From Sisyra terminalis (lineage: Eukaryota; Arthropoda; Insecta; Neuroptera; Sisyridae): a DNA stretch of 64,000 bases. The stretch is from positions 56,430,630-56,494,629 of the forward strand of contig OY292274.1 of NCBI GenBank assembly GCA_958496175.1, read 5' to 3'. Made by a program: the position numbers and the translations under genes. Positions 36,913 through 51,200 of the stretch are shown here, piece after piece. The notes beneath the pieces are model-generated. The model was not told where the DNA came from. It searched no databases and saw only the letters and a program-made list of their open reading frames with translations. Each line of letters starts with the position of its first letter. Position 1 is the stretch's first letter.

Positions 36913-39754
36913 TTCTCGTATCCATCGTTCCAATGTTCCATCGTCCTATTCGTCCTATCGCTTCATCGTCCTATCGTCGTCCTACCACCAACTTCTAGCA
37001 CTTCTATACTTACCGATACACGATTCAGATAGCAAATTCTATAATATGTGTATGTGTATGTACCAATACTAACCGCCCTCACTTTGAAGCTTTCAACCCC
37101 TTACTCGTGGTTTTCATTTGTTATATATACGTATGTATGTAAGGGTGGTTTTGAGGCGGTTCCACTAGTATATGTGACTGTATATCTATACATTTTCTGG
37201 ATATATGAATGTATTCCATATATATTCTACTTTATTTGTTTTTTGTACAAGCGATCTTGTTTTGTTTGATTTTTACATTATTCTTCAAGTTCCCAACATG
37301 AATGTGTATATTTTTTGGAATAAAGGACGAAAAGGGGAATAAAGTAGGATTCGGATTTTGTTTGGAAAACACAAAGCTTTTCAGCAGAAAACACAACTGG
37401 ACAATGTTATGGAAACGTTTAAGTGAAAATCCAATTTCTCTAATTAATATTGGGTAAATGTTTGATTTGTCTAAATTGGCTGCTTTCTCAATATTTATTT
37501 TATAAAATTTATTTGAAACAAAAATGTTTTTTACAAATATGAATATGTTATTAGAGGAGAGCGTTTGTTTATAAGATTTGTGTCATGAATAAATATAAAT
37601 TTTTCTCATTCCCCGCTGACCAATCCATTACCATCAATTATTATATATAATCCAGAAGAACAAATAATAAATACAATGTTCCAGGTTTTATTTTCCAAAA
37701 ATCTGTCGTAATCGCATGTCGTTTTTGCAATGATTGATCGCTTTTATATTTTTATTGTTATTCATAAACATTGGGTGTTTCTTTTTATACAATCGCAGGA
37801 AAATTAAATATAATGAAAGTCCAAAAAACCATATGATTCACAGTCATTATTTTCTACTACTTTTGATTACTTTTCTAACATTAAATTCTCCATATGAATT
37901 TGTACTTTAATGTTCATATGGTTTTTTTTTGTAGTCTTCAAGTTGACAACAATTTTTCCTTTAAATTTGCATGATAGAAACCCAAAATTTTCAAGATTAA
38001 TAGGTATCGTATTTTTTCAAAATATTTTTTTTCCTTAAATTTTTTTAGTAGCATCAAGGGTACCGGAAAATCTGGGGCAAAATCTGGAAACCACTTGAAC
38101 AGTTTTCGCATGAAAAAATTAACAAAGCTTTGAACTTCACTTTACAGTAGAAATGGTTCATTGTTAGTTAAAAACTATGAATTTAACCTTTAGAACATTG
38201 AATCCTACTGTATACATTTAACCGTTTTTGGTTCGTTTTTATTCCTCCCAAGAATGCAATAACTCAGCAGAGTCCATAAGAGAAATTCATAAAATCACCG
38301 AAGAAATTTAAGTTTCATAGTTTCCTGTTTTAAAAGAGAATAAAAGGAAGTACAATGTGTAAAACGAAATTCACAAAAAAATAATGTGAATATTGATTTT
38401 AGGCCGTTTTACTCTCGGATGCAGCCCTCATTCTAAAAGTCAACAATGCAATTTTAACCAAAATATCTACATTCAATACACTGTTGAGTCAATGTTGCAA
38501 TATAACACTAATAGTTCTGATAGTAATAACCACCCTTAATCTGATAGCAGAGATTTTATACAAGCGCACGTTTGTTTACCTACACCATATCCTTTGGGTC
38601 GCCGCTATGAATACGTTAGTTATGCACATACATACACCGAATCTATCTTTCTGCATAAGTAATAATTTACGCAAGCAAATGATGGTTTCTGAATTTCTCG
38701 TTAATATACAATCACATTATAGATCCAGAAGACAACTAAAAAATAATAAATCTTCTGGAAATTGATTATTATAAATTGTTGTTTTATTACATACGTTTAG
38801 TGTTAAAACCATGAAATTATAACTCTTGTTAAGAAAATCTATTATTTTTTGAAAACCATTTAGGCTTCAATAAGGGTACATTAATTGCATATAATTTTGT
38901 GTTTACCTTATTAAGATAAAAGAATGGATACTTTTGTGCACGTTTAGCTAACCGCAAATTATAAAGTCATTAATTTTAAAAGTTTTTCCAAATGTTTTGA
39001 GCCGACCCAATGTTTAAATTCAATGTGCGATATTTACCTGAAATAGTGAAATGATTGCTATTGGGGATCAAAAATATTGATGGAAAATGTTTGAATTTTT
39101 TACAGTGTTGTGAAAATAAATAGAGATTGGTTTCATTGGTATTAGAAATAGAAATATTTACGCACATTGAGTTGCAAATCTTATTTTTTCTGGGATAGGT
39201 ACGTATGTGTAAATGGTAAGTTTAAAATTGAAGAAATGTGGGATTGAGTTCAAAGTAAATTTGCAGTATAAGAAGGGCCGTGGTATTCCTGTGTGGCAAC
39301 CTCTGGCTGTATATATCAACATAACACCTTTAACTCAAACTTCACATGTCAGCTGTTTATTTATTGCCTACCTTCTACATATGAAACCCACCAACGCTTG
39401 TTGTATGTAGTTGTGCCATAGGATCTCTTCTTATTTCACTCGTTCAACAAACATCAATTCACAAGACAGAACGAAATGAAACGATTCGAAGCGACTCACA
39501 CTTATAACAATCACCCTTTCATCCCCAAACCCCTACCACGATATCGTTGTGCTCGTTGGTGAAAAGTAGAAAAACTAGGAAAAGAAAATTGCAGAGAAAA
39601 ACTCTCATGTAGTATAGGTGCTGCTGCCACTAGTCAGGTTTGAACGTTATTTATTACGCTTTTGCCATTTCCACTTGGAAATAAGCACGCTCCTAAGGGG
39701 GTAAAAGAGTATGGAAACACACAACTTCTACTATTGCGTATAAAAATAAATACA

Positions 39755-39770
39755 TATATATATATATATA
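39755..39770. repeat. TA microsatellite
   Basis: About eight TA units after TACA. Confidence 0.9.
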
Positions 39771-39891
39771 CATTCACATATGATAAAGAAATCTCCAAAT
39801 ACAAAACTAACCCTCATTTAATCTTTTTTTTTCTCCAATATCATCCATTGATAATTGAATTTTTTTTGATTAATTTTGAAGTACACGTTTC

Positions 39892-39936
39892 ATTATTTTA
39901 CTAGAAAAAATTCATTATTTTACTGGAAAAAAATTA
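39892..39936. repeat. 22-bp direct tandem duplication
   Basis: CATTATTTTACTAGAAAAAATT is followed directly by CATTATTTTACTGGAAAAAA, with one substitution and one extra A. Confidence 0.85.
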
Positions 39937-40936
39937 CTCAATCCAAGTATAAAAAAATGAAACAAATAAATCTAACAAATAATTTCAAAACAACCAACAT
40001 CGAACGTGTGTATTTTTAACACATACTGTAAAGTAACAGGGCGAAAATAACAGGGTTTTAACAATATAAAACCGCCCTTTATTTATTAAATAAAAAAGCC
40101 AAATAATCATCCAACAAACAAAAGAACATCAAGAGAATAGTAACAACAACAACAATAGGTGTATGAACGTCGCGAACAATTTATCGGTGTACACTAAGTA
40201 AGGGTAGGTTCTGAGGGTAATAATATGCGAACTACTTCTAACGATCTCCATTACGTATCCTTGTTGCGAATGAAAAAACCTAATATGAGCATGACAAAGA
40301 TATCCTGATAGGTATGCACTGAATATAAATACAAAACATATGATGAGTGGTATCGAGTTATCTTTAGAACAATAGTAACAATATTTTGTTTGTTCTTTGA
40401 AAACAACCCCTTGCAAAATCCAAAACCACATATTCTATTTTAATTTTGTATTTTAATACGTATATGCATGGCAAACTAAAAAAAAATATTGATCTTTTAC
40501 TTTGATAAACTGTATGCTAAAATATTAGTCAAGTATCAACTCTTATTTTTATACCTGCTAAGATATAATACAAGTAAATGTATCAGTTTCATGTAATTCT
40601 ATACCTAATTTAAAAGAAATCTGATGATCGCTATAAAATGAACTTAACTAAAATGATTTTCCTTATAATCTCAAAAGGTTTAGCTGGAATACTGGACAAT
40701 GAAAATTCCAAATTATTTTTGGTAACTGTTTTTATTTTAGTAAGCAAATAAAGGGTTGAACAAAGATAAAACAGAACATGCTAGATTTAGGTTCTTAAAA
40801 ATTAATTTCACTTGAGCTTTTTTCGATGCAAGGATCTTCCTAATATGTTTTTCTTAAAATTTTCACTCGATCTATTGTAAATAGTTTTTTAATCTAAAGG
40901 ATATTGATTAAATGCACTCATAAATCACGGAATTTA

Positions 40937-41048
40937 TTATTTACAGTTATTTACAGTTATAATTTTACTATTTACTAGTTATTTTACTATTTATAATATT
41001 TATATTAAATTTACTAGTTATAATTATTTACAGTTATAATTTATTATT
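40937..41048. repeat. short-period A+T repeat patch
   Basis: Repeated TTATTTACAGTTATAATT and TTTACTAGTTA words, imperfectly spaced, over about 110 bp. Confidence 0.8.
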
Positions 41049-44000
41049 CTACTGAAACTAAAAAAAAAACATTTGTAGGGGTTGAAGTCTCCTAAAACCA
41101 TACTTTGAACAACGATTGGAAGTCATGCGGTTATTTGCATACAGACATTTTTTTTCATAATTTAATAATAAAAGAAATCATTTATAACTTGCATATTTAC
41201 ATCAGCTGTAAATGATAAAATAATTTAGTGTGAATGTGCATATGTTTGCCTTTATTTTATTTGTATAGTAGATGGACGATGGCGATATTTGCAAATGTAA
41301 TCTTTTACAGTTCATCTAAGAGTACCGAGACGTAGAATAAAGATAAAAGCCCGAATGGAAACGATAACGAGCCAACGATTCACCTGCTGGTATATCCATG
41401 TGATATTAAAACACATATAATATTGAATGGTCACATTATATTCATCTACATACGATCAGGCAAAGCACCTGTCTTTTGCAATCGTAAAGATATCTTGAGG
41501 ATGTGTAGATTCATACTTATTCCAATATGGGCATTCGGATCGCTGCTTGATTGCTTATTTGTCATTGCTTATCAATAATTTGTCGTATAATATACGACGT
41601 ACAAATTAAATGTGACGGAATTGAAATGTACCTATACAATTACAATATATATGTTGGAGAATGTAACTCAAAAATGTTACAGCTTTTCAATGGATGTCTC
41701 TAGTTGAAAATAAATTGATGAGTTATCGAATAGCTAGCAAATATAATAGGTACGTGTATCTACTATTTTATGTTATTGTTGTAATTTTTAATTGAAAAGT
41801 CAACTAATGTATATTTTAATTATCCTATTCATTAAGAATAACAATTTACCATTTGATAATTCAACTAGTGCATGTACGATTAAAATTGATAAACAAAGAA
41901 AATGGCTTGTTTTTTTGTACGATTGTTTTTTATTAAATAGTTTAGTTGTTAACATTTTCAATTAAACTTTGAACCGTGATATTATAATAGCGACATGGCG
42001 TGGTTGCGTGTCTCTAATGCTAACAATTGTTAATAGAAACCACTAACTAAGCCACTTACAATGTCACGATTATTTCATATGTTGGTTTGGGCTCACTTTC
42101 ACGCACACAAAACGTCATATTTACAGGTAATGTTGGGCTTTGCCATTGTCTCTTCCACTAACGATTAGGGATGGAATGCTTGAGAATTCAAATGAAAACA
42201 ATAACTCTTTCTAATGAACTCCTTCTTGTCGTGAATCCTATTTGAACATCTAGCCACGATAAGGAGAGACTATCGTCAAAATTGAATCAAAAATTAATTG
42301 TAAATTATTTTTGTATGTGCTGAGATATGTGTTCCCATGCTTGTATGTCAATGTATCGTTCCAACAGCTTAAAGTCACCCCCTTCAACAGCAGTAGAAAA
42401 CGGAACGAATTTTCCGTAGCATGAGAAGGCCGCAAATAAAATATACAACATGTTGTTGTAGCCACTTGACATTTTATTTTATTATTTATATCAACAATGA
42501 ATAACAAAGGAGGTTTTCGTAGAAAATGAAAGAAAAACCACAGCACACAATGTGAAATGGACAAATTGTTCTAATTGTAATAGGAAAGATAAGCATATAT
42601 TCAGGCAATTGCGCTACATTTCATTTTTAAAAATTAAAACAAGTGTAATTCAAGGAGGTAAAGCATATATTTCCCAGGTGAAAACTATTTGGTTCAATGA
42701 ATTGTATTGCTCATGTTTAAACTAATCAAATAATTTCATTTACGTAGTAAAGGATTTTCAAGAAAACATATTCAAACAATCTAAATTTTCCATTAAACTA
42801 AATTTATATTTTCCTTAAATTTTTGTCTCTCGCTTTTATAATTGTGTTAAATGCATCAATTTGAGTAAATATTGATATATTTTGGATATTATATCATCAA
42901 ATTGATACTAAATAATGGTAAAATATACAGAAAATTTGGAAAATGTTCTTTGTTATTTTTCCGTTTAAAATTCTCAAAAAAAATATACTTATATCAAAAA
43001 GCAGATCAAGTAGAACTTATTTAATGAAAATTCATTTTAATATTGGAAACTTTTAGAGAAAAAATCAGAATTTAACATAGCGGTTTAAGTTTCCTATTAG
43101 GTAATTTGCGGTTGGAAATTGTACATTATTTTTATTTTACAATATAATTTGAATATTTCATTGAAATTATACTTAATTGTTTTATGCACATTGTGTAGAA
43201 TGACAATTGTTTCCATATCCTATTTGAAAAACGTAACGCATGCATAAGCGGATTAATTGTGTATTCCAACGTATGATTTATACACAAAAATAGTATAAGG
43301 GAAGGAAAAGACTTTAAAAAAAATAAAAATAAATAATAATGATATGACAAGAAAATAATACTCATTTATATTGGGCTGAGTATAGTCTTAGTTTTACATT
43401 GAAATGAAAAACGCAAGAGGTTGATTGGCGAATGTTTCACCCTCGACGGAGTTTCGCGTTTCGTAATGTTGATAGCTTTGGCGGCATTCCTACACACATA
43501 CACATACTGTATCATTTCATCCACATATTTTATATTTAAGCCCCGTCGCATCAGTAGCGCCACCTAAACAAGACGATATGTACCCATCTAGAAACCAAAA
43601 CACATTTTCCACTTGCATTTCCAATGATTTCCTTTGAGAATTGTGCCGCAACAGGGGAAAATTGTTCAAGAAAATTCTTTATATAGTCTTTGTCGTTGGT
43701 AGATACGCCGCTCTAACTTTTCTTTTTATATCTGTCTAAATATTCCATCCACAACCAAAAAGCTTTAACTTTACCACAAAACACAAATATATATTACCTA
43801 TTTGCTGTTTTTTATTTATAAAACAAATTGATTCTTTAAACTTTAGCAAACTCAATCTTTTTTTTAAAGCGGGTCGTTGTATCCCTGTAGTCAAAATAAA
43901 TATCCGTGTAAAAAGTTGGAATCAAGTCAAATTTTATGCAATGGTTAAGGGATGATAAACAAAAAACATTTCTTTGAACAAATAAGTATTAAAAGTACAT

Positions 44001-44656
44001 TTTTAAACGAATTTAACAGGTCATTTGATTGCCAAATAATATCTATTTGTACAATAGACAATCATCAGCTAAAAGTATGCTCGATGATCTCATCACTGTT
44101 GGTACCACATTTTAATGTTCATATGTTTTTTTGAATTACTAACGACGACCTATGTTAACAGAATTCATTTAAAGTATTTATCTGATAAAAAATAGCTGAT
44201 CTGTCTCAATGGTTTCACCATTGAAAATAATTTTTATTTTTATGGATTAAATGTAAGAATAAAGAGTGTTTTGTTCGTTTAAAACATAAAAATGATTATT
44301 TTATTACTTAACAAAATAATAAAATAACATAATTTTTATGATTTCTTGGTCTCCAATAAGTTTGACCTTTTTATGTGTTTATATACTCATGAACACATGT
44401 TTTACTCTTTAATTTTCTTACGAAATATTCTGTGTTTATTAAAAAAGACACATGCAAACTAAATCTATATAAATTTCATTTTTTGAAAATTATTGAATTA
44501 CTCGTATACTTCTCAAGAGGCATATTTGTCAAATTTAAAATATTATGACAATATTTTTAAGACGTAAAGCTTCAAAACATAATAAGATGGAATTTTTTTA
44601 ATTTCATAGTTAAGCAAAATTTGTATTAAAGTTTAAGTTTATTAAAAGTTATAAAT

Positions 44657-45295
44657 AACTAGCAGAATCCGGTTGACGTTGTCCTGTCCGTCTATATTAC
44701 AATAGCAGTAAGTAAATAGTTTGAATTTAAAAATATGTTATTGAAACATTAAAAACCCATCCCTTAATAACCCGTTGCTATACCTAATATAGCTAACCTT
44801 CAAGATACATTTTTTTCAATTAAGGGTTGAGAAAAATTGCTATACCTCAGAAAATCACTATACGATCGTCGATAGCAATATATATAAACTAAGCAAACGA
44901 TAAAATGTTTATACATTTTTACTATTAATACTATTTTCAGTAATATTTTTTTCTTTACAAACTTTTCAGGGTATATTAACCAAAATTTTGCAGTAAAAAA
45001 ATAGAATACCATGAGTAATGAGCTCATGCTCTTTTACATGCACAGCAAGTACGTTAACCACTGCGTCAATACGGTGTTCAGTGATGATAATGCTTGTTAG
45101 AGTATAAAAATATTTGAATTTCAAAAAGACACTACGTTGTAGATAGACAAATTTTTCACCTTCTTCGCATATATGACCCCATTATAGTTCTAAACCACCC
45201 AGGATCCTAGTCAAATATACCCAGAAAATTTCAGCAGAATAGGTCCAGCGGTTTAGGAGCCCACACGTATAGAAGAATTATATATATAAAGATAA
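44657..45295 (+). mobile_element. interspersed repeat of a type common in arthropods, degenerate
   Basis: It begins AACTAGCAGAATCCGGTTGA followed by CGTTGTCCTGTCC and ends with AAAATTTCAGCAGAATAGGTCCAGCGGTTTAGGAGC, then a TATATATAAAGAT tail. The sentence 'ACTAGC..CCCGGC..ACGTTGT' with 'AATCGGTCCAG..GTTT.GGAG' and a TATATA-GAT end recurs in many arthropod genomes at the 3' ends of non-LTR or related repeats; I recall it as a pattern and cannot name the family. A tRNA-like A-box stretch on the minus strand lies inside (45045-45067). Confidence 0.6.
45045..45067 (-). repeat. tRNA-like A-box segment inside the repeat
   Basis: The minus strand reads GCAGTGGTTAACGTACTTGC, the sequence typical of the 5' part of many tRNAs and tRNA-derived SINEs. 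No convincing B box follows at the right distance, so it is a fragment rather than a gene. Confidence 0.45.
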
Positions 45296-48200
45296 GTTTT
45301 GTCAATTATAATATGAATCAATGCCAGAAAAGTAATTTATCTGATTAGAAAATATTTGGTTATTTCTATCGAAATACTTTTAAAAGTTTTCTAGATTGAC
45401 AGTATGTAGGTTTTCTACTTGATATAAATAAAATAACGAGCAGCGTTTAGAATGAATATAGGAATTGACCCTTTCGGAAAAAGCATAGTTTATTATTTAT
45501 TTGAATTTTTGTCCCAAAGCAAAAAATATATTAGAAAATAAAACAATATGAAAACGGGGTTAGAATGAAGTGAGGTGTTTAGGGGGTGGTGCTGGAAGAG
45601 AAGTGAACACGTCCGTCTGGCTGTCGGTTAGCTTTTCCTCTGCCACATTCATAATAAATGATGGGAGTAGCGCTGTGTAGCGCAGCTTTACAATTAGCAA
45701 AGGCGCTGTAATTAGCGTAAATTGTTTCTGGTGCGCATCTGGGATCCAGTTTCTACCCCAAACATTGTTCAACCCGCCACCTCAATCTACCCTTCGAAGT
45801 GTATATTAGAGAAGCATGAGGACTTATTCAAACCTATTTCATTTATGTGTATACATTTACAATAGCACATTCACGTATGCCTTTACATTCATATTGTTTT
45901 ATTTTGATTTTTTTTTGTATTGTTTTCTATTATAGAAAAAAAAATTGTTGTACAAGAGATGTAAGTGTGAGGCGTGCGTCCGTTGAAGAAATCAAAGTCA
46001 ATTTAATTTATATGACACGCACATAATGTTTTGATTAGTGCTGGGTGTAAATCATATGAGAGATGCGAAGGGATAAACGGGAGGTAGATTCCCGAGTCGA
46101 TTTAAATGTGCTCAGTGACGTCACCAATTGACACTATAAGTCTCTAAATAAGTGACATCCGGCACAGGGTCTGTCTGTCTGCCAGACACTAAATCAAGGA
46201 AGTTCACTTAACACTCAATAATAAATCGTTTATTATTATAATCATCATCACATTTTCTTTTTATCATTACAGTAGAATTCACAGTAATACGCACATATAA
46301 CAAGTATATCTACGTTTTAGGTCAATGAAAATTTAAGTCTGGTAAGTTTTTGATTTTCATCGTAAGAACGATAAATTTAGAGATTATGCGATTCGTAATT
46401 GATAAAGGTGTTATAACATGGCAATTTTCATCAAAGAATCGTTTATTTATTCACTTGGTTTTACTACTGGCGCATTGAGCTTTAACTCAACAATTTAACA
46501 TTGAACAATTTCCCCAAACTAGCGATTGTGTAAAACCTTGCATCCGGTGTCAAAGTGTTTAGTTGAATCCAACGACTGCAGATGACGTCGTTTAGATTTT
46601 ACGACGCGGGAGGGTCGACATCAAGGAAGTATAAAAGATCTCACCCCGTGTATGTTGTGTGTGTATATACATATAGAGAACAGGGAGCAGTAAGGACTCT
46701 ACGGGAATATATACAGGAATACTTCTGGAGACGCACACGCACATATAAACAGACGTCGCGAATTAGTCTCTACCCATTCGAATGATTTTATTGTTATATC
46801 TTTCACTCACTTTACCTTACTACGTTATGACACATTCGCATTCACCGCACCGACATTTTCTATTTATGTCTCCAACATTATTTCAAGTTATTGTTTTCTA
46901 TTATAGCATCGTAAATCCTTTAAATTGTATTTACCTAATTTTTCTATTTACTCAAATTATTTGACAAGTCTCTAAACACGTTCTTCTGGAAAACATTTAC
47001 GACCGTTTCATTTTATAAAAATTGCTTAAATATCTCAAATCTTTATGACTTTTTGCAAGTTATTTTTATTTCTCCTTTGTGTTTTCATATATTTACTCAC
47101 TTTATATATTACAAAAACATTTTTATTTGTGGGAGCAATCGGATTTTTTTTGTTTGCTAATTAAGAATGTTTACTACTTTACACATACATCCACTGTACA
47201 TATAAAATTCAGAAACTATTTATACTGAAATTTTGTAAAATACCATTAAATTTTTCAAAAAAATTTCAATGTTTTCATGGGTATTAAAAAGTGGTTTAAT
47301 GATGTTTTGTATAAACACTTGCAAGATTTGGATTATGTGTAAAATACATATAAAAGAAGAAAGGCAACAAAAACGTGGTTGAATCTTTGAATCAAAACGT
47401 CGGAAGTGAAAAATTATCGACATATAGGCGAACAATTCTTAATAAGACATTAAATGCAATTGAAATGAACAGACCCGACCACAACAATGATGATCATTGC
47501 CCATTCATTGTTTGAAATCATCATCAAACAATAGGGGAACGAAGGAAAATGATATACTTAAGTGTCTGGAACACTTTCCGTTACGGTTTACCAAGTAGTT
47601 ACACGGAAATACTTAAAGAGATTTCAATGGAACGAAGAGGAGAATCAACGGTCAAAATAAAGAAAGGAAACCACAACAGAAATTCAAATACAATATGTAT
47701 AAAAACTTTGGGTGTCATAAACACTGTTATTATAAAATTACACGAATTTGCTATAAATGGAATGTTAATATTGATGTAATTTTTTGCTGTTATTTTTTTA
47801 TTGCCAAATGGGATATAATTGTGAAATTAATCTCTAGTGAAATGTAAAATTGTTAAATAAAATAAAGACATGACCACGTCTTTTGTCGTATACTAACATC
47901 CTGGTTTGGGTAGAAGGAAAGTGCAGAATGGTAGAGGGTAATGATTCTCTTCAGACTCATAAACACGAGTCCGAATGGCCTGTTATAGACAGAGGAAGCA
48001 GTCCGGCTGTTAATGGTCCTCGCTAGACATTGATGGTCCTCTTCATGAATTCACTCTTATATCAATATTGTACTTAGGTGTACATTTTATTTTCCTGTTT
48101 ATTACCCGAACCCTTGTCGTATCTTCTTCTCCTTTTTTTTTTCCAATTGTATATTTTCATTTATTAAGTTTGTAATATAAATATTTCCGCATTAATTCGA

Positions 48201-51200
48201 AACTTTTTCAGTTGTAGAAATTTAAATTTAGTATGAAATGTTTCCTTCCTCTATGGTCGCTCTGTTCGGCGTAAGTATGGAAAACTTTATGCAGCACTTG
48301 TTGGAAATTGAAGCGAAATAAAAAAGTTGTGTTGTTGTATTTCCTCTTTTATACAAAACAAATTTAACAATACCGTCGTGATGGCGGCGGCATGCTTGGG
48401 CTATGTTCCGATACATATGAAGTGAATAAAAGCAGAGAGAGACCAAGTTTTTCCCGTAGAAGCGGAAAATGGCGCCCCAAGTCCGGGTGCCTAATTTGCT
48501 GGAATGGTTATCCTGCGGAAAACTTTCATCTCAGCAGGAGATTCTTATACGCTTCTTCTACATTTTTTTTTTCGTTCCTTTTATGAAGAAAATACATACA
48601 CAAATAGATTAATATAAAAATATTTTCTATGTTCATGTTGTGTGCGTCTTTCAACGTTTCATCGTTCAACTTTCCAAATGCCTATAATTGATTTTTTCTG
48701 TTTTTCCAAATCCGTAATAGATTTATATTTAGTTTAAGAGTAAATATTGGAGTATATTATATTGTGGTAGTCTTGTAGTGGTACATAATACCCCCCATAC
48801 ACAAGAGTAGTACGAATGAGACCCAGGCGCGTCTTTAGAGGTGTATGTTTTGGGGTCGATGTGAAAACATAGCGACGTACGATACGTAACGATACCGATG
48901 GTGGTGAACACATCAGACTGCAGTCATGTGAAATGTGAGCCGTAAAAAGAAAGCCGCAGACAGCCGGTCATAAATTGATGGAAAAGTACACAAGGGAAAC
49001 ATAGCAAACGTGCAAAATAATGGAAAACACAAATCCCGGTGAATACAATGGCATGCGCCTACTACTGATAGACGCTCACGTTCGATATACATACCTATAG
49101 TCATACGAATGAAAGAGCTTTTGTGAATATATATGTATATACATCAGCTTTTGGATTTCGATATTCGAAACCGTAATATATTACACACTCATCTATATGG
49201 GCTAGGTGCTATTACCAATAAAAGCGCACATCGCTTACAAAACACCAAAATTAATTACAACATAATTTCATCATTATAATCTTATTGTCAGTGAAAACCA
49301 TCGATCTTTAAAATCATCAAAACAACAATTAAAAGAAATAAAGAAGCAGTTTAATTAAAATCATTAAATTTTAAATCAAGCAAAAGTATACACTTTTAAT
49401 TTGATCTTCTAGACATTTTCACAGTTTTCAACTTCTTAAAAAATTAGTAATAAGCATAGATGGTGATGAATAACAATTTAAACATATTTTTGATCAATTA
49501 ATCGGTAAGAATATCAATGTTAAATCTGTGTGGATTTTTTCTTTTGTAGGAAACTTGATTCAATTTAAATTTAATAAAATTGCAAAAATAATTATAAATC
49601 TTTGAACGTCTTCGAAATAGCTTACCACATCGTACAGTTTACAAGAGTTGGTTATTATCCACGAAGGATTTCAGTTTGTGTGCGGGGCACACTTGAGCAA
49701 TTAGCTAAATAGCAACTTAAGATATAATCCTTAATGGTTAATTGTACTGAGATACATAATTATTCTCACAGAGTGGTGAGCTACTTCCGTTTCCTTTACA
49801 TTCACCGAATGAAACTGTCCTCGTCCTCTCTAAATCGTCGCCACCTTCGCCTTGTCGCATGTATCTCTTTCTATTTGTGCAACCCTTCTCAACCCACTGT
49901 GTCTCATTTTAGATTAGTTCGTTAGCATAATGGAGGCAAGTAAAGGATATTATTTAGTAATTGTACATGTTGATTGAATCTGATATTCAATATAAAGGGA
50001 AATTTAACTGGCTTATTTACATTTCCTCCTAGTTCAAGTATAAATTTAGAATTTCCCATAATTAGTATTATCAACAGAAATAATGTCGTTGTGGAAAATA
50101 TGATGAAATCAAATTTCATACAACGCAACCGATGGAATGAGCTCGGATCTGTGTTGTAGGTATGTATAGGATAGTTTAATGTTGGTGGTTGTGACGGCAC
50201 AACTTGGTTTGTATAACAGTAGCTTGGAGCTAGTGCCGAAGAAATGGCCCTCTAGAGACTCATATCGGGACACCTAATAGCTTCCCAAATAGCCTCTGAA
50301 ACACCTTTTTAATGAACTATTGTAGCAGGAAATGAAAACAGGGGTTCAAGGTGCCAAACAACCCTGTCTGTTCACTCACGATGTTTGCGCATCACACATA
50401 CAAACACATCGACTATAAAACAAAAAACACCTCACAATAACACACCCTTATATTAAGGGGTTGATGACATACATTTAACCGAACTTTGCAGAATTATTTC
50501 GTAAGAAATAAGTTTAAGTCGTTTCGAAAATGTACACGTATGGAATTGCATTGATGAAACACAATTTCTTTATTAGGGTGTTGGAAAATTGATGCAGCAT
50601 ATTCCCAAAAGACTTTGGTTTAATGGTACCAAATGACGTATAGGAAAAACTGATAATCCACCAAGTAAAAAAAAAAAACACAAACTAAAAAATAAGGGTG
50701 TAAAAAGCTAGCGAAGAATGATGTGCGAAAGAGATCAAACCAACATCTTAACGAGAAAAACCAAAGCCCTTCGGTATTTTCTTAAACCAACCAAAATTCA
50801 TATTACATTCTTCTTTGTATTATCCATTGCACACACATATGAACTATACGGATATGTACATATGCACGATATTTCAACTCTTTTATGAATATAGTAATGA
50901 TGTCAAGCATATTGGAGACATCGTATCTTATCCAGGATTATTTCTTTTCACGATTTTCCATTTGGTGTAAACTTTTTATTTAAATGTTACGAAAATATTT
51001 GGTTATATAATAACTTTTAGCGCTGAAATTTATTTGTAAGACATCAAATATTCTACAAGCTAAATAAACTGCAGTATAATGCAATAAGATTCATTTGAAA
51101 CGACATGTCAAAGTCTCAAGTTATTATTAAATCCGATTTATTTTAAATTTCGTAATGTTTTCGAATACATATGTAAGTGGGAATATTTACAATAAAGTAT

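Larger units (their letters stand above)
35969..44656. other. hth intron segment free of recognised interspersed elements
   Basis: No transposase, reverse transcriptase or SINE signal. Contains TA microsatellites (36890-36912, 39755-39770), a local short-repeat patch (40937-41048) and a 22-bp direct duplication (39892-39936). Blocks of higher complexity lie near 36480-36700, 39200-39720, 41980-42580 and 43430-43640. ORFs here are short, several lie over microsatellites, and none matches a known family. Candidate territory for hth enhancers. Confidence 0.35.

Noticed and set aside
36723..37269. Cluster of overlapping ORFs on both strands
   Set aside because: Several are built on the TA microsatellite (Tyr-Ile repeats) and on its flanks; no protein signal.
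38484..38765. 93-codon plus ORF with hydrophobic start
   Set aside because: Its first codon is not ATG and the Leu/Ile/Val run is typical of A+T-rich chance frames.
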